This document shows positions 9,507 through 19,783 of a stretch of DNA of 64,000 nt, in pieces (position 1 is the first letter of the stretch; each line of letters starts with the position of its first letter). Origin of the DNA: Nematocida parisii ERTm1 (taxonomy: Eukaryota; Microsporidia). The stretch is from the NCBI RefSeq assembly GCF_000250985.1, contig NW_013524647.1, forward strand, positions 334,983-398,982. The letters are read 5' to 3'. The notes under the pieces are model-generated. The model had not been told where the DNA came from. It ran no database searches and worked only from the letters and a program-made list of their open reading frames with translations. The position numbers and the translations under genes are program-made.

Positions 9507-9971
9507 AAATGTACTTTTTCTTAAAATAAATTAATTAATCATGGAGTATCTTCTCTTTTCTATTCTTTTCAGTAAGAATAATTATTTATACATTATAATT
9601 CAGTACAAACACTCTAAAATTTCTCCTTATATAATTATAATATATGCTAATGCATGAAAAGCAGATCATAGATTATATGCAGATAATATGGGATGCCACT
9701 CAGTTGAATATATACGCGGTGTGGTTCTACTAACTACTCTGTTAGAGACTCTATAAATAAAAATAGTTTTGTAATAGTGCATATTTCGGGCTAGATGATT
9801 TTTATTATTAAGATATTGATAGGGATGGATTGTGCCAGGAAAAATATAAAGATTGGTTGTGGAGAGCTGTAAATCTTATTTAGATGGACCTGCCAGAAAA
9901 GCAATCAGTCTGTAACAGAATTATTGTGAAACAGTGTTTGAGTCTTTAAATAAATAGAAGAGGTAAGTAGA
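9507..9971. other. Intergenic, no gene seen
   Basis: About 460 bases, AT-rich, with a TTCGGGCTAG near-copy of the common word near 9786. Just before the next ATG is AGGTAAGTAG, which resembles a 5' splice site but has no plausible acceptor within the uninterrupted gene that follows. Confidence 0.4.
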
Positions 9972-12845
9972 ATGCATATGTTAGATAGAAAATATATAGT
10001 ACCTGAGGTGCAAGATCATTCTGAGCAGGCAGAGGCTATTGGGAATGATCCAAATGATTTGAGTAATCCTGTAGACGTGTGCCTAGACCGGCTAGAAGTA
10101 GTTCGAAGCCAACTGTCTCTGCCATCATCACCACAATCTTCGCTGGAGCTAGAGCTAGAGTCATTGTTTTTGAACAGTGATAGTAGAGTGGCAACTGAAA
10201 TGGAGCGGATTGCAATTATTCTGTGCCGAATAGCCCATCGAATTATCCGGGCAGAAACACTATCTGAAACAGATTATTCAACACTTCTTCAGATATTTGA
10301 GCTTGGGCTATTCTTAGCGCAGTTTAAAGACCGGTGGCTGTCTCATCTGAAAAAAACCCGCATCATTCAAGAAAACAAGTGGGTAACAGAAAAAGAGTTT
10401 GTCACTCCGGGCCCACTGCTTTCCTCTGCTCGCGAGCTCATGTCTCTGGCGCAGGAATACATATTAAGACGGACTGTTATTACTGGAAACAGGTGTGACT
10501 TATGCGCATATGCACTTGCTAATATTGGTGGCATATACGCACCAAGTCTTACACTACTGCTTAATAGTAATACAAAGAAACTAGAAATAGAAGAGAGTAG
10601 AGAGGAAACAGAAATGTATGATGATTCACTTGTGCTTAGCGCAGATGTTAAACAGTTGCCTTTGGACTACTTTTACTTTTTGCTTTATAGCCTAACAGAC
10701 ACAGCACAGGAAAAAGCAAAAATACTTACAAAATGGGTGACAGAAATGGGGGATACTCTGGATTTAACTCCTCTATACCTCCCGTCTATAAATATATTAG
10801 AATACTGCAAATTAGAGATGCAGAAGATAAGAAGCATAGATGATGCCATTGAGATTGTACGAGCGGCAAACTCACATGCAATTATGTGCAATGCATCAAT
10901 AATTATAAACAGCCACAGAAAGGGGAAGCTACCAACTAAAGAGCTATCAGAAATACTTATAAATACATACACAAAGGAGAATTATCAATGCACAATACAG
11001 ATTCTTCAGAACATTGCAAAGTATAGCCCGGTTGCTGCAGAATCTCTTACCAAGTCCTTGATTATTATAGGAGGAGCAACTGAACTTGCTCCATACTTCT
11101 TTAAAACATCATTTATCATAGACAGAGACTATGCAGAAACAAGCATAATTTGTGCGGAGCAGATAGACTGTATACCACAAGAAATGCTACGGCTTCTTTG
11201 TGACAGCGACTATTTTAAACTGCTATGTGAGGAGAAAAAAGTGTTTAAAGAGATAGTTAGAGTTATATCTGAAATCTGCAAAAATAAGTCGGTTAGTATA
11301 AAAAGCGGCGAAACCACAATTAAAACGGACTGGGATATCCGCAAGTTCTGCGGAAGAGTATTTAGTGTCCAGAAAATTACGATTGACTCGCTTGAGAAAG
11401 GGCTTCTTCTTATGCTTTATTTCCCAGACATGTCACTTTCTATAAAAAGAATAGTATGGTGTGAGATAGAAAAGAAGGGAGCTTACATGGTGTCTGAGCA
11501 TGTTGACCGACTAATATCAGCAATTTATATGTCAAACGGGCTAGATATAAAGAAGAATAATACAGAAAAGGACCAGCGAAGCTCGATTTCTATTGATAGA
11601 ACCAGATTTAGCAAGTGTGTTTCAGATGAAATAGATCATATTGTGGATGTTTTGAACCATTATAGAGAAGTTCCCTCTATACAAAGGCAGCTGCTTAAGC
11701 TGGCCAGATGTCTGGGGGTTTTCTCTATCCTTCTTACATCAGACCCCGATATGTTTACTATTAAGTGCATCCGCATGGAAATAAAAAGACTCAAGCCGGA
11801 AATACAAAAGCTCCAGGAATTTCTTATGCAGCTGAAGGAAAGGAACGAGCTGCACCAAGACGCCCACTGGTTTATACAAGCAAAAAAACAGATTTCACTG
11901 GGCAACTCGATTCGCTCGTTAAATTCCATTATGATGCAAGATGATATCCTCTACCTTCTGAACAATGAAGAAGACATCGTTTATCTTCTCAGATTAATAA
12001 GCAAGCGAAGTGTTCCCGATATATCAATGGCCTCCTGCTTAGTGGAGAAATTAGAAATAGACTGTCTAGAGGAGGAAGGCCTGGTTCTGGGTAATAAGTC
12101 ATCAATTAGCGTTTCTCTACCTAACAAGACCAAAAAACTCACTGCTTATCTAATGCTAACACAAAAAGAATTCGCAGGAAGGCAGAGTGTGCTAAAGGCC
12201 ATAGACACACACTCTGAGGTTGAGGTTTTTATTAGGGATGGTGTGCTAATGACCAGATATAAAAAAGTTCTTAAAAACAAGAACAACACAGTAGAAGAAG
12301 TTGAGTGCAAAGCAGAGTATACATCAGATAAAAGCACAAGTGACATCCCAAGTATAATCAACAGCCGAACTGGGTGGAGCCTTTCTATGGGAATAACTCT
12401 GTCTAGCAAACAGTGCAAGGTTGTAATAGGCGATGTTTCTATACATATTCCCCTTGGAATCAAGCCAACTGAACTAGTAATTGGCGAGGAATTTAAAGGG
12501 GTTCTTAAAAAGGCTCTTATTCTTGAAGAATCCTATAAAAATGACAGGATATCCAGCAGGCCAACCGATGTATACTATATTGAAAATTTGATTCCAATTG
12601 AAAGAGCATGCCAGTATTATAATAGATTTGGGCTGTTTATAAACTCAACAACTCCATATCATATAAATGGATCCTCAAAAGTAAGAATGATCAATGTGTT
12701 TAAAAGCGTTGGAAGCCAGTGGAGAGTAAGTGAAAGACTTTGCAGATATATTTCTAAACTATCTGCTAAGCATTATCAGATTGAAGAAATACTGCATAGT
12801 AATATTCTCCCTCCAAATACATTAACTGATTATTTGACTAAATAA
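9972..12845 (+). CDS. Large uncharacterised protein, 957 residues
   Basis: No family recognised. Residues 1-230 include acidic and Leu-rich helices. Residues about 230-650 look like repeated alpha-helices of the kind seen in scaffold or solenoid proteins (Leu/Ile heptads, few Gly or Pro). The C-terminal 250 residues are beta-rich: SGWSLSMG-like strands, CKVVIGDVSIHIPLGIKP, and a final YNRFGLFINSTT segment, loosely like a jelly-roll or LamG-type sandwich. There is no signal peptide or membrane span. Codon use matches the housekeeping genes and the frame is intact, so it is a real, conserved-looking gene. Nucleoporin or membrane-coat scaffolds are possible by architecture only. Confidence 0.7.
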   Translation: MHMLDRKYIVPEVQDHSEQAEAIGNDPNDLSNPVDVCLDRLEVVRSQLSLPSSPQSSLELELESLFLNSDSRVATEMERIAIILCRIAHRIIRAETLSETDYSTLLQIFELGLFLAQFKDRWLSHLKKTRIIQENKWVTEKEFVTPGPLLSSARELMSLAQEYILRRTVITGNRCDLCAYALANIGGIYAPSLTLLLNSNTKKLEIEESREETEMYDDSLVLSADVKQLPLDYFYFLLYSLTDTAQEKAKILTKWVTEMGDTLDLTPLYLPSINILEYCKLEMQKIRSIDDAIEIVRAANSHAIMCNASIIINSHRKGKLPTKELSEILINTYTKENYQCTIQILQNIAKYSPVAAESLTKSLIIIGGATELAPYFFKTSFIIDRDYAETSIICAEQIDCIPQEMLRLLCDSDYFKLLCEEKKVFKEIVRVISEICKNKSVSIKSGETTIKTDWDIRKFCGRVFSVQKITIDSLEKGLLLMLYFPDMSLSIKRIVWCEIEKKGAYMVSEHVDRLISAIYMSNGLDIKKNNTEKDQRSSISIDRTRFSKCVSDEIDHIVDVLNHYREVPSIQRQLLKLARCLGVFSILLTSDPDMFTIKCIRMEIKRLKPEIQKLQEFLMQLKERNELHQDAHWFIQAKKQISLGNSIRSLNSIMMQDDILYLLNNEEDIVYLLRLISKRSVPDISMASCLVEKLEIDCLEEEGLVLGNKSSISVSLPNKTKKLTAYLMLTQKEFAGRQSVLKAIDTHSEVEVFIRDGVLMTRYKKVLKNKNNTVEEVECKAEYTSDKSTSDIPSIINSRTGWSLSMGITLSSKQCKVVIGDVSIHIPLGIKPTELVIGEEFKGVLKKALILEESYKNDRISSRPTDVYYIENLIPIERACQYYNRFGLFINSTTPYHINGSSKVRMINVFKSVGSQWRVSERLCRYISKLSAKHYQIEEILHSNILPPNTLTDYLTK

Positions 12846-13252
12846 AATTTAAATTGTTTAAAAGAAAACCCATTCACTTATATTTCATTTCTAATATGCA
12901 CATGACAGAATTCCAAAATAAAAATAATTCTGAAATACAATTTATATAAAAAATGCAAATGATTCTTGATACTTACTATATGAAAGAATACATGCTACTA
13001 TATTAGCAGAAAATTACTACTTTAATAATAATAGACAGGGGCTCTAATGTGATATAGACTGAAAGAATGGATAAAAATACGAATTAATAAAGATTCAATT
13101 ATTATGAAAAGGTAAAAAGTTACACCATGTGCTGATAATATCACAGTAGATATAATTTATATATTTAACCACTTCTTAATTACTGTCTAACGCCATGATG
13201 TGATATTTAAGTAATTATATCTGTGTATAAACAAAAGAGAAAATTATTTAAA
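12846..13252. other. Intergenic, no gene seen
   Basis: About 400 AT-rich bases with no frame of useful length and no obvious repeat. Confidence 0.4.
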
Positions 13253-13741
13253 CTATTTTCCATTTCTAACTTCGCATAAGGAATAGTGGTTTAGTGCGCT
13301 TTCTAGTACATCACTAGAAAAATTCTTTCTAAAATGTAGAACTTCTGCAGAATATAAAAGAAAAGGCGAATTTGTCTTAAAGACAGTAGTATCTGAGCAC
13401 AGTATGACTATATCAGGAAAAACAGACTTATTTTTGGATATAAATTCAACTATCTCATTATATGGAACCTTTGTTTTAGATTCACCTATCATTTTACAAA
13501 ACTTTGCATGATTGCTTTGAAACGTATCCTGATCTGTTTCTTGGACAGTTAATTTAATATCATGTGTTTTTCCTAATTTTTCAATTGTTTCCTTTGGAAC
13601 ACAACCATACATATTTATAATAAAGACCCATTTGGGCCTTTTAACAGACAAACACACTGCATTCTTCCTTTGTATGACTTTCTTAGAGAATAGTACTGTT
13701 AAAAACAAAGCCAATACTCCTGTAAATACTATAAGAAGCAT
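13253..13741 (-). CDS. Signal-anchored hypothetical protein, 162 residues
   Basis: One N-terminal hydrophobic segment (MLLIVFTGVLALFLTVLF) is followed by a basic stop-transfer patch (SKKVIQRK), so the rest probably faces the cytosol. The remaining 130 residues alternate strands and helices (WVFIINMYGC, DIVILCSD) in a Rossmann-like rhythm. No catalytic motif recognised. The order 'anchor plus small alpha/beta domain' is shared with organelle-membrane receptor proteins, but nothing specific can be claimed. Confidence 0.6.
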   Translation of the reverse strand: MLLIVFTGVLALFLTVLFSKKVIQRKNAVCLSVKRPKWVFIINMYGCVPKETIEKLGKTHDIKLTVQETDQDTFQSNHAKFCKMIGESKTKVPYNEIVEFISKNKSVFPDIVILCSDTTVFKTNSPFLLYSAEVLHFRKNFSSDVLESALNHYSLCEVRNGK

Positions 13742-14299
13742 CCGGCAGAAAAAATAAAACTATTATCAATAATTTAAGCACTGAATAAAATATAAATAGA
13801 AGAGAGTCTCACACGGAATAGTTAATCAAAACCACACTACAAAATCAATACATCTTTCGTTAAATTCATATATATGCCAAATTACTGATTCTTAAGTATT
13901 TCTGTTTAACTCGCTTGGCTAATATGAGCAATGTAGTGCCAAATAAAAGAAAGCTTAGCAGAACAAGAACCCCTTAAAACTATAAATATAGGGGAGAAAT
14001 AAGAAAAACAAAAAAGGAAGAGTAGAAGAGAGTAGGGAAGGAAAAAGCTGTGAATAGCAGAAATAACAGAAAAAGCGAACTATAAATTTACATATAAAAA
14101 CCACATTAAGCATTAGAAAATAATAGAAAGAATTAGATAATTATTAAAAAACATATCTTTAGAAGCCGTATATAATATATACAGCACAGTTATTTATTTA
14201 AAGTTTGGGTTATGCACACACGCATACTAACGTTATTTTGAATTATTTCGCGTTAAATTCAAAGAAACATAATCCGGCTTCAAATTTTTATTCTGCTAT
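13742..14299. other. Purine-rich intergenic region
   Basis: About 560 bases. From about 13,970 to 14,080 the plus strand is markedly purine-rich (many GAA and GGA words) without an open frame. This may be the remains of a coding region or a low-complexity spacer. Confidence 0.35.
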
Positions 14300-15220
14300 A
14301 TGCGAGTACTTACAGAGAACGATGACAAATATAAATACAATGTATGGGACAAAGTAGAAATACCAAAGGAGTACAAAGAAGAAGCACTGCAGAAAATAGA
14401 GAAAGATAATCTAAAGGACTTTCAAAACTATGAGATAACATATGAGCCATGGGATATATTTTACAAGCGGTATAATAGGACATTTTTTAAAGAAAGACAG
14501 TGGATAAGTAAAGAGTACCCAGAGTTGTTAGTACACACAAATAGAATACTAGAGCTAGGATGTGGTACTGGAAGTACTCTTATTCCAATAATAAAAGAGA
14601 GAATTGATCACAAAAACGACTATCTCCAGGAAGATAAAGAGATGGGCAATGGGTGCGCTGTAGAAGAAAGAGAAAGCACAAAAGAAGAAATAATATTAAG
14701 TGACAAAGATATATCTAAGTGCCAAAACATTTTTGGTGTAGACTATTCGGCCACTGCGGTTCAGCTACTGCAGGAGAGGGTTCCTCAGCTAAAATCGCAG
14801 TTTGCTCCGAGTGATATTACTCAGCTAAAAGATGTAATGATAGAAGATCAGATAATTAATAGAATAGATATTATTCTTCTTATATACACATTATCCGCAA
14901 TTCATCCATCATCATATCCCTCTATTTTCGCTTTAATGCATAAAACATTATCTCCAGGTGGGATTGTCATATTTAAAGACTATTACGAGATGGATTTGAC
15001 TCAGCTACGGTTTAAAGAAAACCAAGTGCTATCAAAAAACTTCTATCAAAGAGGAGACAACACATATGTCTACTACTTCAGTAGAAAAGAGATTGAATCG
15101 CAAATATCCAATCTGTTTAGAGTAGTCAAATACACTGAAGATACAAAGCTTGTGGTAAACCGAAAAAAACAAAAAGAAATGTATCGGTGCTTTGTTGAGA
15201 TAAAGCTAGAAAAAATATAA
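14300..15220 (+). CDS. METTL2/6/8 (Trm140-type) tRNA methyltransferase
   Basis: The protein has 306 residues. The family N-terminal block is present (WDIFYKRYNRTFFKERQWI and EYPELL at about residues 50-80). SAM-binding motif I is ILELGCGTGSTLIPI at about 87-101, and the acidic motif II equivalent is GVDYSATAV. A later block LIYTLSAIHP corresponds to the motif IV region. Members of this family place the 3-methylcytidine at position 32 of certain tRNAs. A charged insert of about 40 residues lies between motifs I and II; such inserts are lineage-specific. Family assignment is strong; which tRNAs it modifies is inferred. Confidence 0.85.
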   Translation: MRVLTENDDKYKYNVWDKVEIPKEYKEEALQKIEKDNLKDFQNYEITYEPWDIFYKRYNRTFFKERQWISKEYPELLVHTNRILELGCGTGSTLIPIIKERIDHKNDYLQEDKEMGNGCAVEERESTKEEIILSDKDISKCQNIFGVDYSATAVQLLQERVPQLKSQFAPSDITQLKDVMIEDQIINRIDIILLIYTLSAIHPSSYPSIFALMHKTLSPGGIVIFKDYYEMDLTQLRFKENQVLSKNFYQRGDNTYVYYFSRKEIESQISNLFRVVKYTEDTKLVVNRKKQKEMYRCFVEIKLEKI

Positions 15221-15520
15221 GATTGCAATGAAGACTCTACATATAAACCTCAAACAACCACCATTTATTGCCAAAGCCGGCAAACATTAGAATATACGAT
15301 AGGTATCTTTTATCGTTAAAACGCCTATAAGTATTATGTTAATTATATATATTGGTTCTTAGCGATGATATTACTTCTTTTGGTGCAATAGAACAGTTAG
15401 TGTGATAGTAATCTATGTGTATGCATCATTTTTTCTATGCGCATGTGTGCAGGAATCATAAATCACGGGGGCAGAAACTATATAAGAGTTTCTGGAATGT
15501 AATAAATACGAAATTTAGTT

Positions 15521-15931
15521 ATGAAATCTAGTAATGCACATTCAAAAAGAGAAGACAAAAATCAACTAGAGGCAGATATAGATATTACTTCCAAATCGCA
15601 GAGAGAAAAACAAGAAGAGAATTACAATGGATGCGACCCTGGTGGACTGGTGTGCTACAATGATTGGGCAGACTGCACTACCGATAGCTTGGTGATCCAA
15701 ATACATAACACTGGAGTTTAAATTAGAAGATTCATGTACCCGGCTAATTTTTTGGAGATATGGCGGCTAGGCAGAGAAGACAGAGATGATGCAAACCGCT
15801 ATCTATTGGAAGAATGCGGCAGACTGGACAAACAACTAGCCATTATCCGGAGCTTTAAGAACCAAGACCACAGAAAAGTAAATCTAAACCATAGGAGAAG
15901 TAAAAGGAAATATCCATATAAAATAGAATAA
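15521..15931 (+). pseudogene. Decayed, internally deleted paralogue of the 42.7 kb gene
   Basis: Two segments in the same reading frame (15521-15721 and 15734-15931) are separated only by an in-frame TAA and four sense codons. The second segment begins YPANFLEIWRLGREDRDDAN and closely matches the C-terminus of the intact protein at 42663-43370 (YPASFLNAWEMGKGNRDLAF), continuing through CARLDKQ-type residues. The first segment shares the charged N-terminus and an NDW/TDW motif, but the middle about 100 residues are missing. The simplest reading is a duplicated gene that lost its centre and gained a stop. Recoding at the TAA is a remote alternative. The tail after the homologous part is basic and unlike the partner. 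Confidence 0.6.
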
Positions 15932-16263
15932 CTATATGTTATTGCTGGTTTGCCAATACAGCCAAAACAAACACTGCACGAGTTTTCTTGATAGCACAAT
16001 ACTCAAAGTAAATTATATTTATTCGTCTGTAATAAAATAATGTTTATAAAGCAAAATTATCTACTATATTCAATATTTTATACAGTATGAAGCATTTTGA
16101 ACTTAAATACTGATTTGTGTTGTATTCTGTAATAATAATCTATGTGTTATACAAATATAGCCAATTCAAAATAAAATTTATTTAATGCCTATGTTATATT
16201 ATGCCTATTTGTATCTATGCAATAATTAATAGAGTATAAAATGATGAATGTGATAAATATAAT
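15932..16263. other. Intergenic, no gene seen
   Basis: About 330 AT-rich bases between the relic and the broken family gene on the opposite strand. No feature seen. Confidence 0.35.
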
Positions 16264-17576
16264 TTAATCATCGGCAGGAATTATATTATTAAAAACAAGA
16301 ACAAAATATATAGTCTTAAAGATTAAAATAAATACAATGAAACCAAGTAAACTATATATAACTGATTCGGGGCGATTTTCAGCTGGCGCTGGATCAATCC
16401 TTTCCTTACCCCAGTTTAATATTTTATCTATACTCTGTTCTATATATTTTGTTGCTGTAATGGGCTTTGAAATGGGCACAACTTTTTTTTCTGGCTCTGT
16501 TTCTGGTATAGTTCTTGATTGCGTATTATAAATAGATTGCAATAGTTTCTTTCTGCACTGAGAGGAAACATAAATAATATCTTCGGTTTTAATATATTGA
16601 TATATGCCGAATAAAAATCCTATTATGTAGTTTTTTTCAGACAAGAAATCATTTTCCATCTCCCAAGGATATTGTATATATTCGGCAATCTGATTTATCC
16701 AATCATCATCAGAGATTGAAAACTTACTACTGAAGAATGGATAAATTAAATCAGTAAATGAACAGATAGGATATTCTTCTGTGGCAATTGATGGGATCAT
16801 AAGAGGACATTCTATCATATTTAGCGCTATTCTTGCAATTTCTCCTGCTTGTTTAAAGTAAATAAGTGATTTAATATCATCTAAATTTAATCCGAATGTC
16901 TTAAAATTACAAGATTTCTCACTATTATTTATATCAAATCTAGAAATGCTCCTACGTGTTTCTCTAATATCTCCTTTACACGAATTATTCTATAAGTACC
17001 GGATGAATCTTTTTTAAATAGCTCATTCATTTTTCTACAAATATATTCGGCAGAATTTACATTATGGTCTAAATCGTTATTTATAGTTGGGTCTAATGTG
17101 AGTAATTCCGGATTAGTGTCAAGATATTTGTTTACAGCAAAAGAAAGATCATCTAAAACATAGTTATATACCATCTTGTTTAATAGGAGCTGTGATATAT
17201 GGTTATTCTCCATCAGTTTATAATAGTCTTTAGTGTTTTTTATACCATTTACTCCGCTCATTATAACATTTGTGTTCTCTAGTGCAGAAAAAACTATTTC
17301 ATCAAATCCATCGAGTGTGGTTATGGTGTCTATAGAATCAATATACGCTATTACTTGTGCCAAAAACACTGATCGATATAAATTTTTCATTTGTGGGTAT
17401 GTCTGTTTCTTTGTCGATATTTTTTTATTATCATATAGAGACATGATTTTATTAACCAGCTCCCATGCCAACTGCTTTTCCTCAGATTTAAATAAACTTA
17501 CCGGTTCTTTTTCTTTTGGGGGTTCTGGCTCTGTATTAATTTGTAATGATTCTGCTGTCTTTCTATTTAATTCCAT
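16264..17576 (-). pseudogene. Frameshifted C-terminally anchored family protein (copy A)
   Basis: Two overlapping frames read as one protein of about 430 residues. The first runs 17576-16929 and ends LEKHVGAFLDLI. The second, shifted by -1, is open from about 16990 down to 16264, well upstream of its own first ATG at 16818, and continues FDINNSEKSCNFKTFG. The last 30 residues form one membrane span followed by a short tail. Order and local patterns match copy B at 25748-26983: a helical N-terminal domain, then an LDDIKSLIYF-like block (B has YDIESLIFIS), then a C-terminal anchor. The shift lies within 16929-16990. It may be a real mutation or a sequencing indel; I saw no slippery site. Confidence 0.6.
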
Positions 17577-19060
17577 TAGTAGAAAATTTTCTGTTTACTA
17601 AAAGTTTTCATAATCCTATTTATAATTCAATTACACACATAAAGGTTTATAAAAAGATAGGTATAGATTAGATGGCTTTAAGAAGTAAAGATATGTAAAT
17701 TATAGCCATTACTTAATTCATACCAGCAACTATAAATTTAGCAATGAATTTTATGGTTTAGTAATTGATATGCCGTGATGCACTATATTTGTAATATACT
17801 AAAATTTTTCTATTGAATTAAAGCAATACTTATATACTTTATGCTTCATTATTTCTATATTATGCTTTCATGTCTTTATTAGGCTTAGTATAAGATTCAT
17901 ATATTGTTGTATTTTGCAGTATATATATGATAATAGATTTTATCAGAGGATACCTTAATTCATGAATTAAATATTTTCTGTCATCATTTAGACAACCAGA
18001 CAAATACTTTTCCTTTAAGTATTGACTCATTTGTTATATCATCAGAATTATTGAAAATCCTGTAGTGGTTTATATGAAATTACTAATACATGCACTAATA
18101 CAATCCGGATAAAGTGTAGAATATTTCGTTTTCATCACCAAACCTTCTAGATTTTCTGCCATTCTTTTTGATAATTTTCTATATTCAAATGTCCTTTGCC
18201 TTTTATTATACACTATTATCTTTTCTCGAATATACAATACAAAATAATAGACATAAAAATAAAATATTGCTTTTGTGTTATATTATAGTTGCTTCCGCTT
18301 CCTTTGAAAAAATTTCTAGTGCATATATTTAGTATTCTATTTATTATTTTATTATACTATTGGCATAATTTATAAATAGATCATTTGCATTGGTATTATT
18401 TAGCGTGTGGAGTTTCTATATATTAAAATTTGTGTTTATAACCAGAAGCCTGTCTTGTCTGGATATTTCATGGTTAATTAACAATTAGATAAATTGCAGT
18501 TTAAATATATTTCTAGTAGTTAATAGATAATTATGCAGATATTATGGGCTATTGCCAGTTTCTTATTATTTTCTGTTAAAAATAAAATAGTGCTGGTGTA
18601 AAGTATCATAGTAATGCATAGACATATTTCCATAAAACAAACCAGTGTTATATATAATAAAATTAAGTTTTTAGAACAGTCTTCTCATATAATACTGTGT
18701 ATAAAAACCATATAATACCCTATAAATTGCAATTCATGGATAGACTAAATTATATTGATGAACATTTTATATTCAAATTATTAATATAACAGCAGCAATT
18801 TTATAAGAAAAGCATATAAATAGGCGTCCTTTATGTATTCTATTATAAATAATAGACTTATACGCACTATAAATATTAAATAATTGCTCTGTATAATGAT
18901 ATTATACATATTTATTACTTAGAAATTGCTGCATGAAAATGATTATTTGCTTATGTATTTAATGCAATGGCAGCATATGGAATGTTTTTCTGTTCTTTTT
19001 TATTGGCGCCAGCATTTACGAATTCTTGCTATTGCATCTATTTTAAAGAACCAGCATTAC
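17577..19060. other. 1.5 kb gene-free AT-rich stretch
   Basis: The longest stretch in the window without a supportable gene. It holds no open frame of note, no tRNA and no obvious tandem repeat. It may contain regulatory DNA or thoroughly decayed sequence; I see nothing specific. Confidence 0.4.
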
Positions 19061-19085
19061 TTATAAATTTTTTAATTATTTTTAA

Positions 19086-19089
19086 CCCC
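19086..19089 (+). promoter_or_regulatory. CCC-like signal upstream of eL32
   Basis: CCCC follows a T/A tract and ends 12 bases before the ATG at 19101. The uL13 gene has CCC ending 11 bases before its ATG, after a similar tract. CCC-like signals of this kind are known just upstream of highly expressed genes in microsporidia. Confidence 0.5.
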
Positions 19090-19100
19090 AGACAAGAGTA

Positions 19101-19517
19101 ATGCAGGACTTATTAACGACTACTCCATTAGTCAAATTCATAGCAGTAAAGAAGACAAACAGAAAGTTCAACCGATTCCAGAGTGACCAGTTTAAGAGAT
19201 TAAGCAAGTCTTGGAGAAAGCCAAGAGGTATTGACAACAAAGTAAGAAGAAAGGTAAAGGGTACTATGGTCATGCCAACTGTTGGATTCAAGGCCGACAA
19301 ATTAGTAAGACATCTTCTTCCAAACGGATTTAGAAAGGTCATAATCCAGAACATAAAGGACTTAGACGCACTTATTTCTCTTAACAGAGTATACTGTGGA
19401 GAGATTGCCCATGCAGTTGGTGCAAAGAAGAGAATAGAAATCGTAAAAAGGGCTGCAGATCTAGGAATAGTGCTTACAAATGGAACTGCCAGAATAGCTG
19501 CTCAGAAACTTGACTAA
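19101..19517 (+). CDS. RPL32: 60S ribosomal protein eL32
   Basis: The protein has 138 residues, close to the usual length. Characteristic eL32 segments are visible: KFNRFQSDQFKRLSKSWRKP, then RGIDNKVRRKVKG, then the GF-x-ADKLVRHLLPNGF block, and a C-terminal AHAVGAKKRIEIVKRAADLGIVLTN. It belongs to the large ribosomal subunit. The gene is uninterrupted, although RP genes carry introns in most eukaryotes. Codons are clearly biased to AGA for Arg and AAG for Lys. The start is the ATG just after the CCCC signal. Confidence 0.97.
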   Translation: MQDLLTTTPLVKFIAVKKTNRKFNRFQSDQFKRLSKSWRKPRGIDNKVRRKVKGTMVMPTVGFKADKLVRHLLPNGFRKVIIQNIKDLDALISLNRVYCGEIAHAVGAKKRIEIVKRAADLGIVLTNGTARIAAQKLD

Positions 19518-19783
19518 ATAATCTGAGTACCATAAAGTGCACTTATCTTGCATAGACACTTCTAAAAATAAACTGATTTCTATGTTCACATGACATTCTT
19601 TCGAATATTTTACCGTTCAACCAAATAAAAGCCCGGAATTTCTCGCGCGGATTATACTAACTATATATATTATATAAGGCTTCTTTTGAATATATTATGT
19701 GAATAGATGCGAGGTTTTATAGAAATTCTAAGATCTGCTGTTTTTCTTAATTATATGTGATTACCATGTGATATATATTTATT

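Noticed and set aside
9960-9972. AGGTAAGT resembling a 5' splice site before the 957-residue gene
   Set aside because: No acceptor or branch site is needed: the gene is open from the ATG just after it, and no gene here shows an intron.
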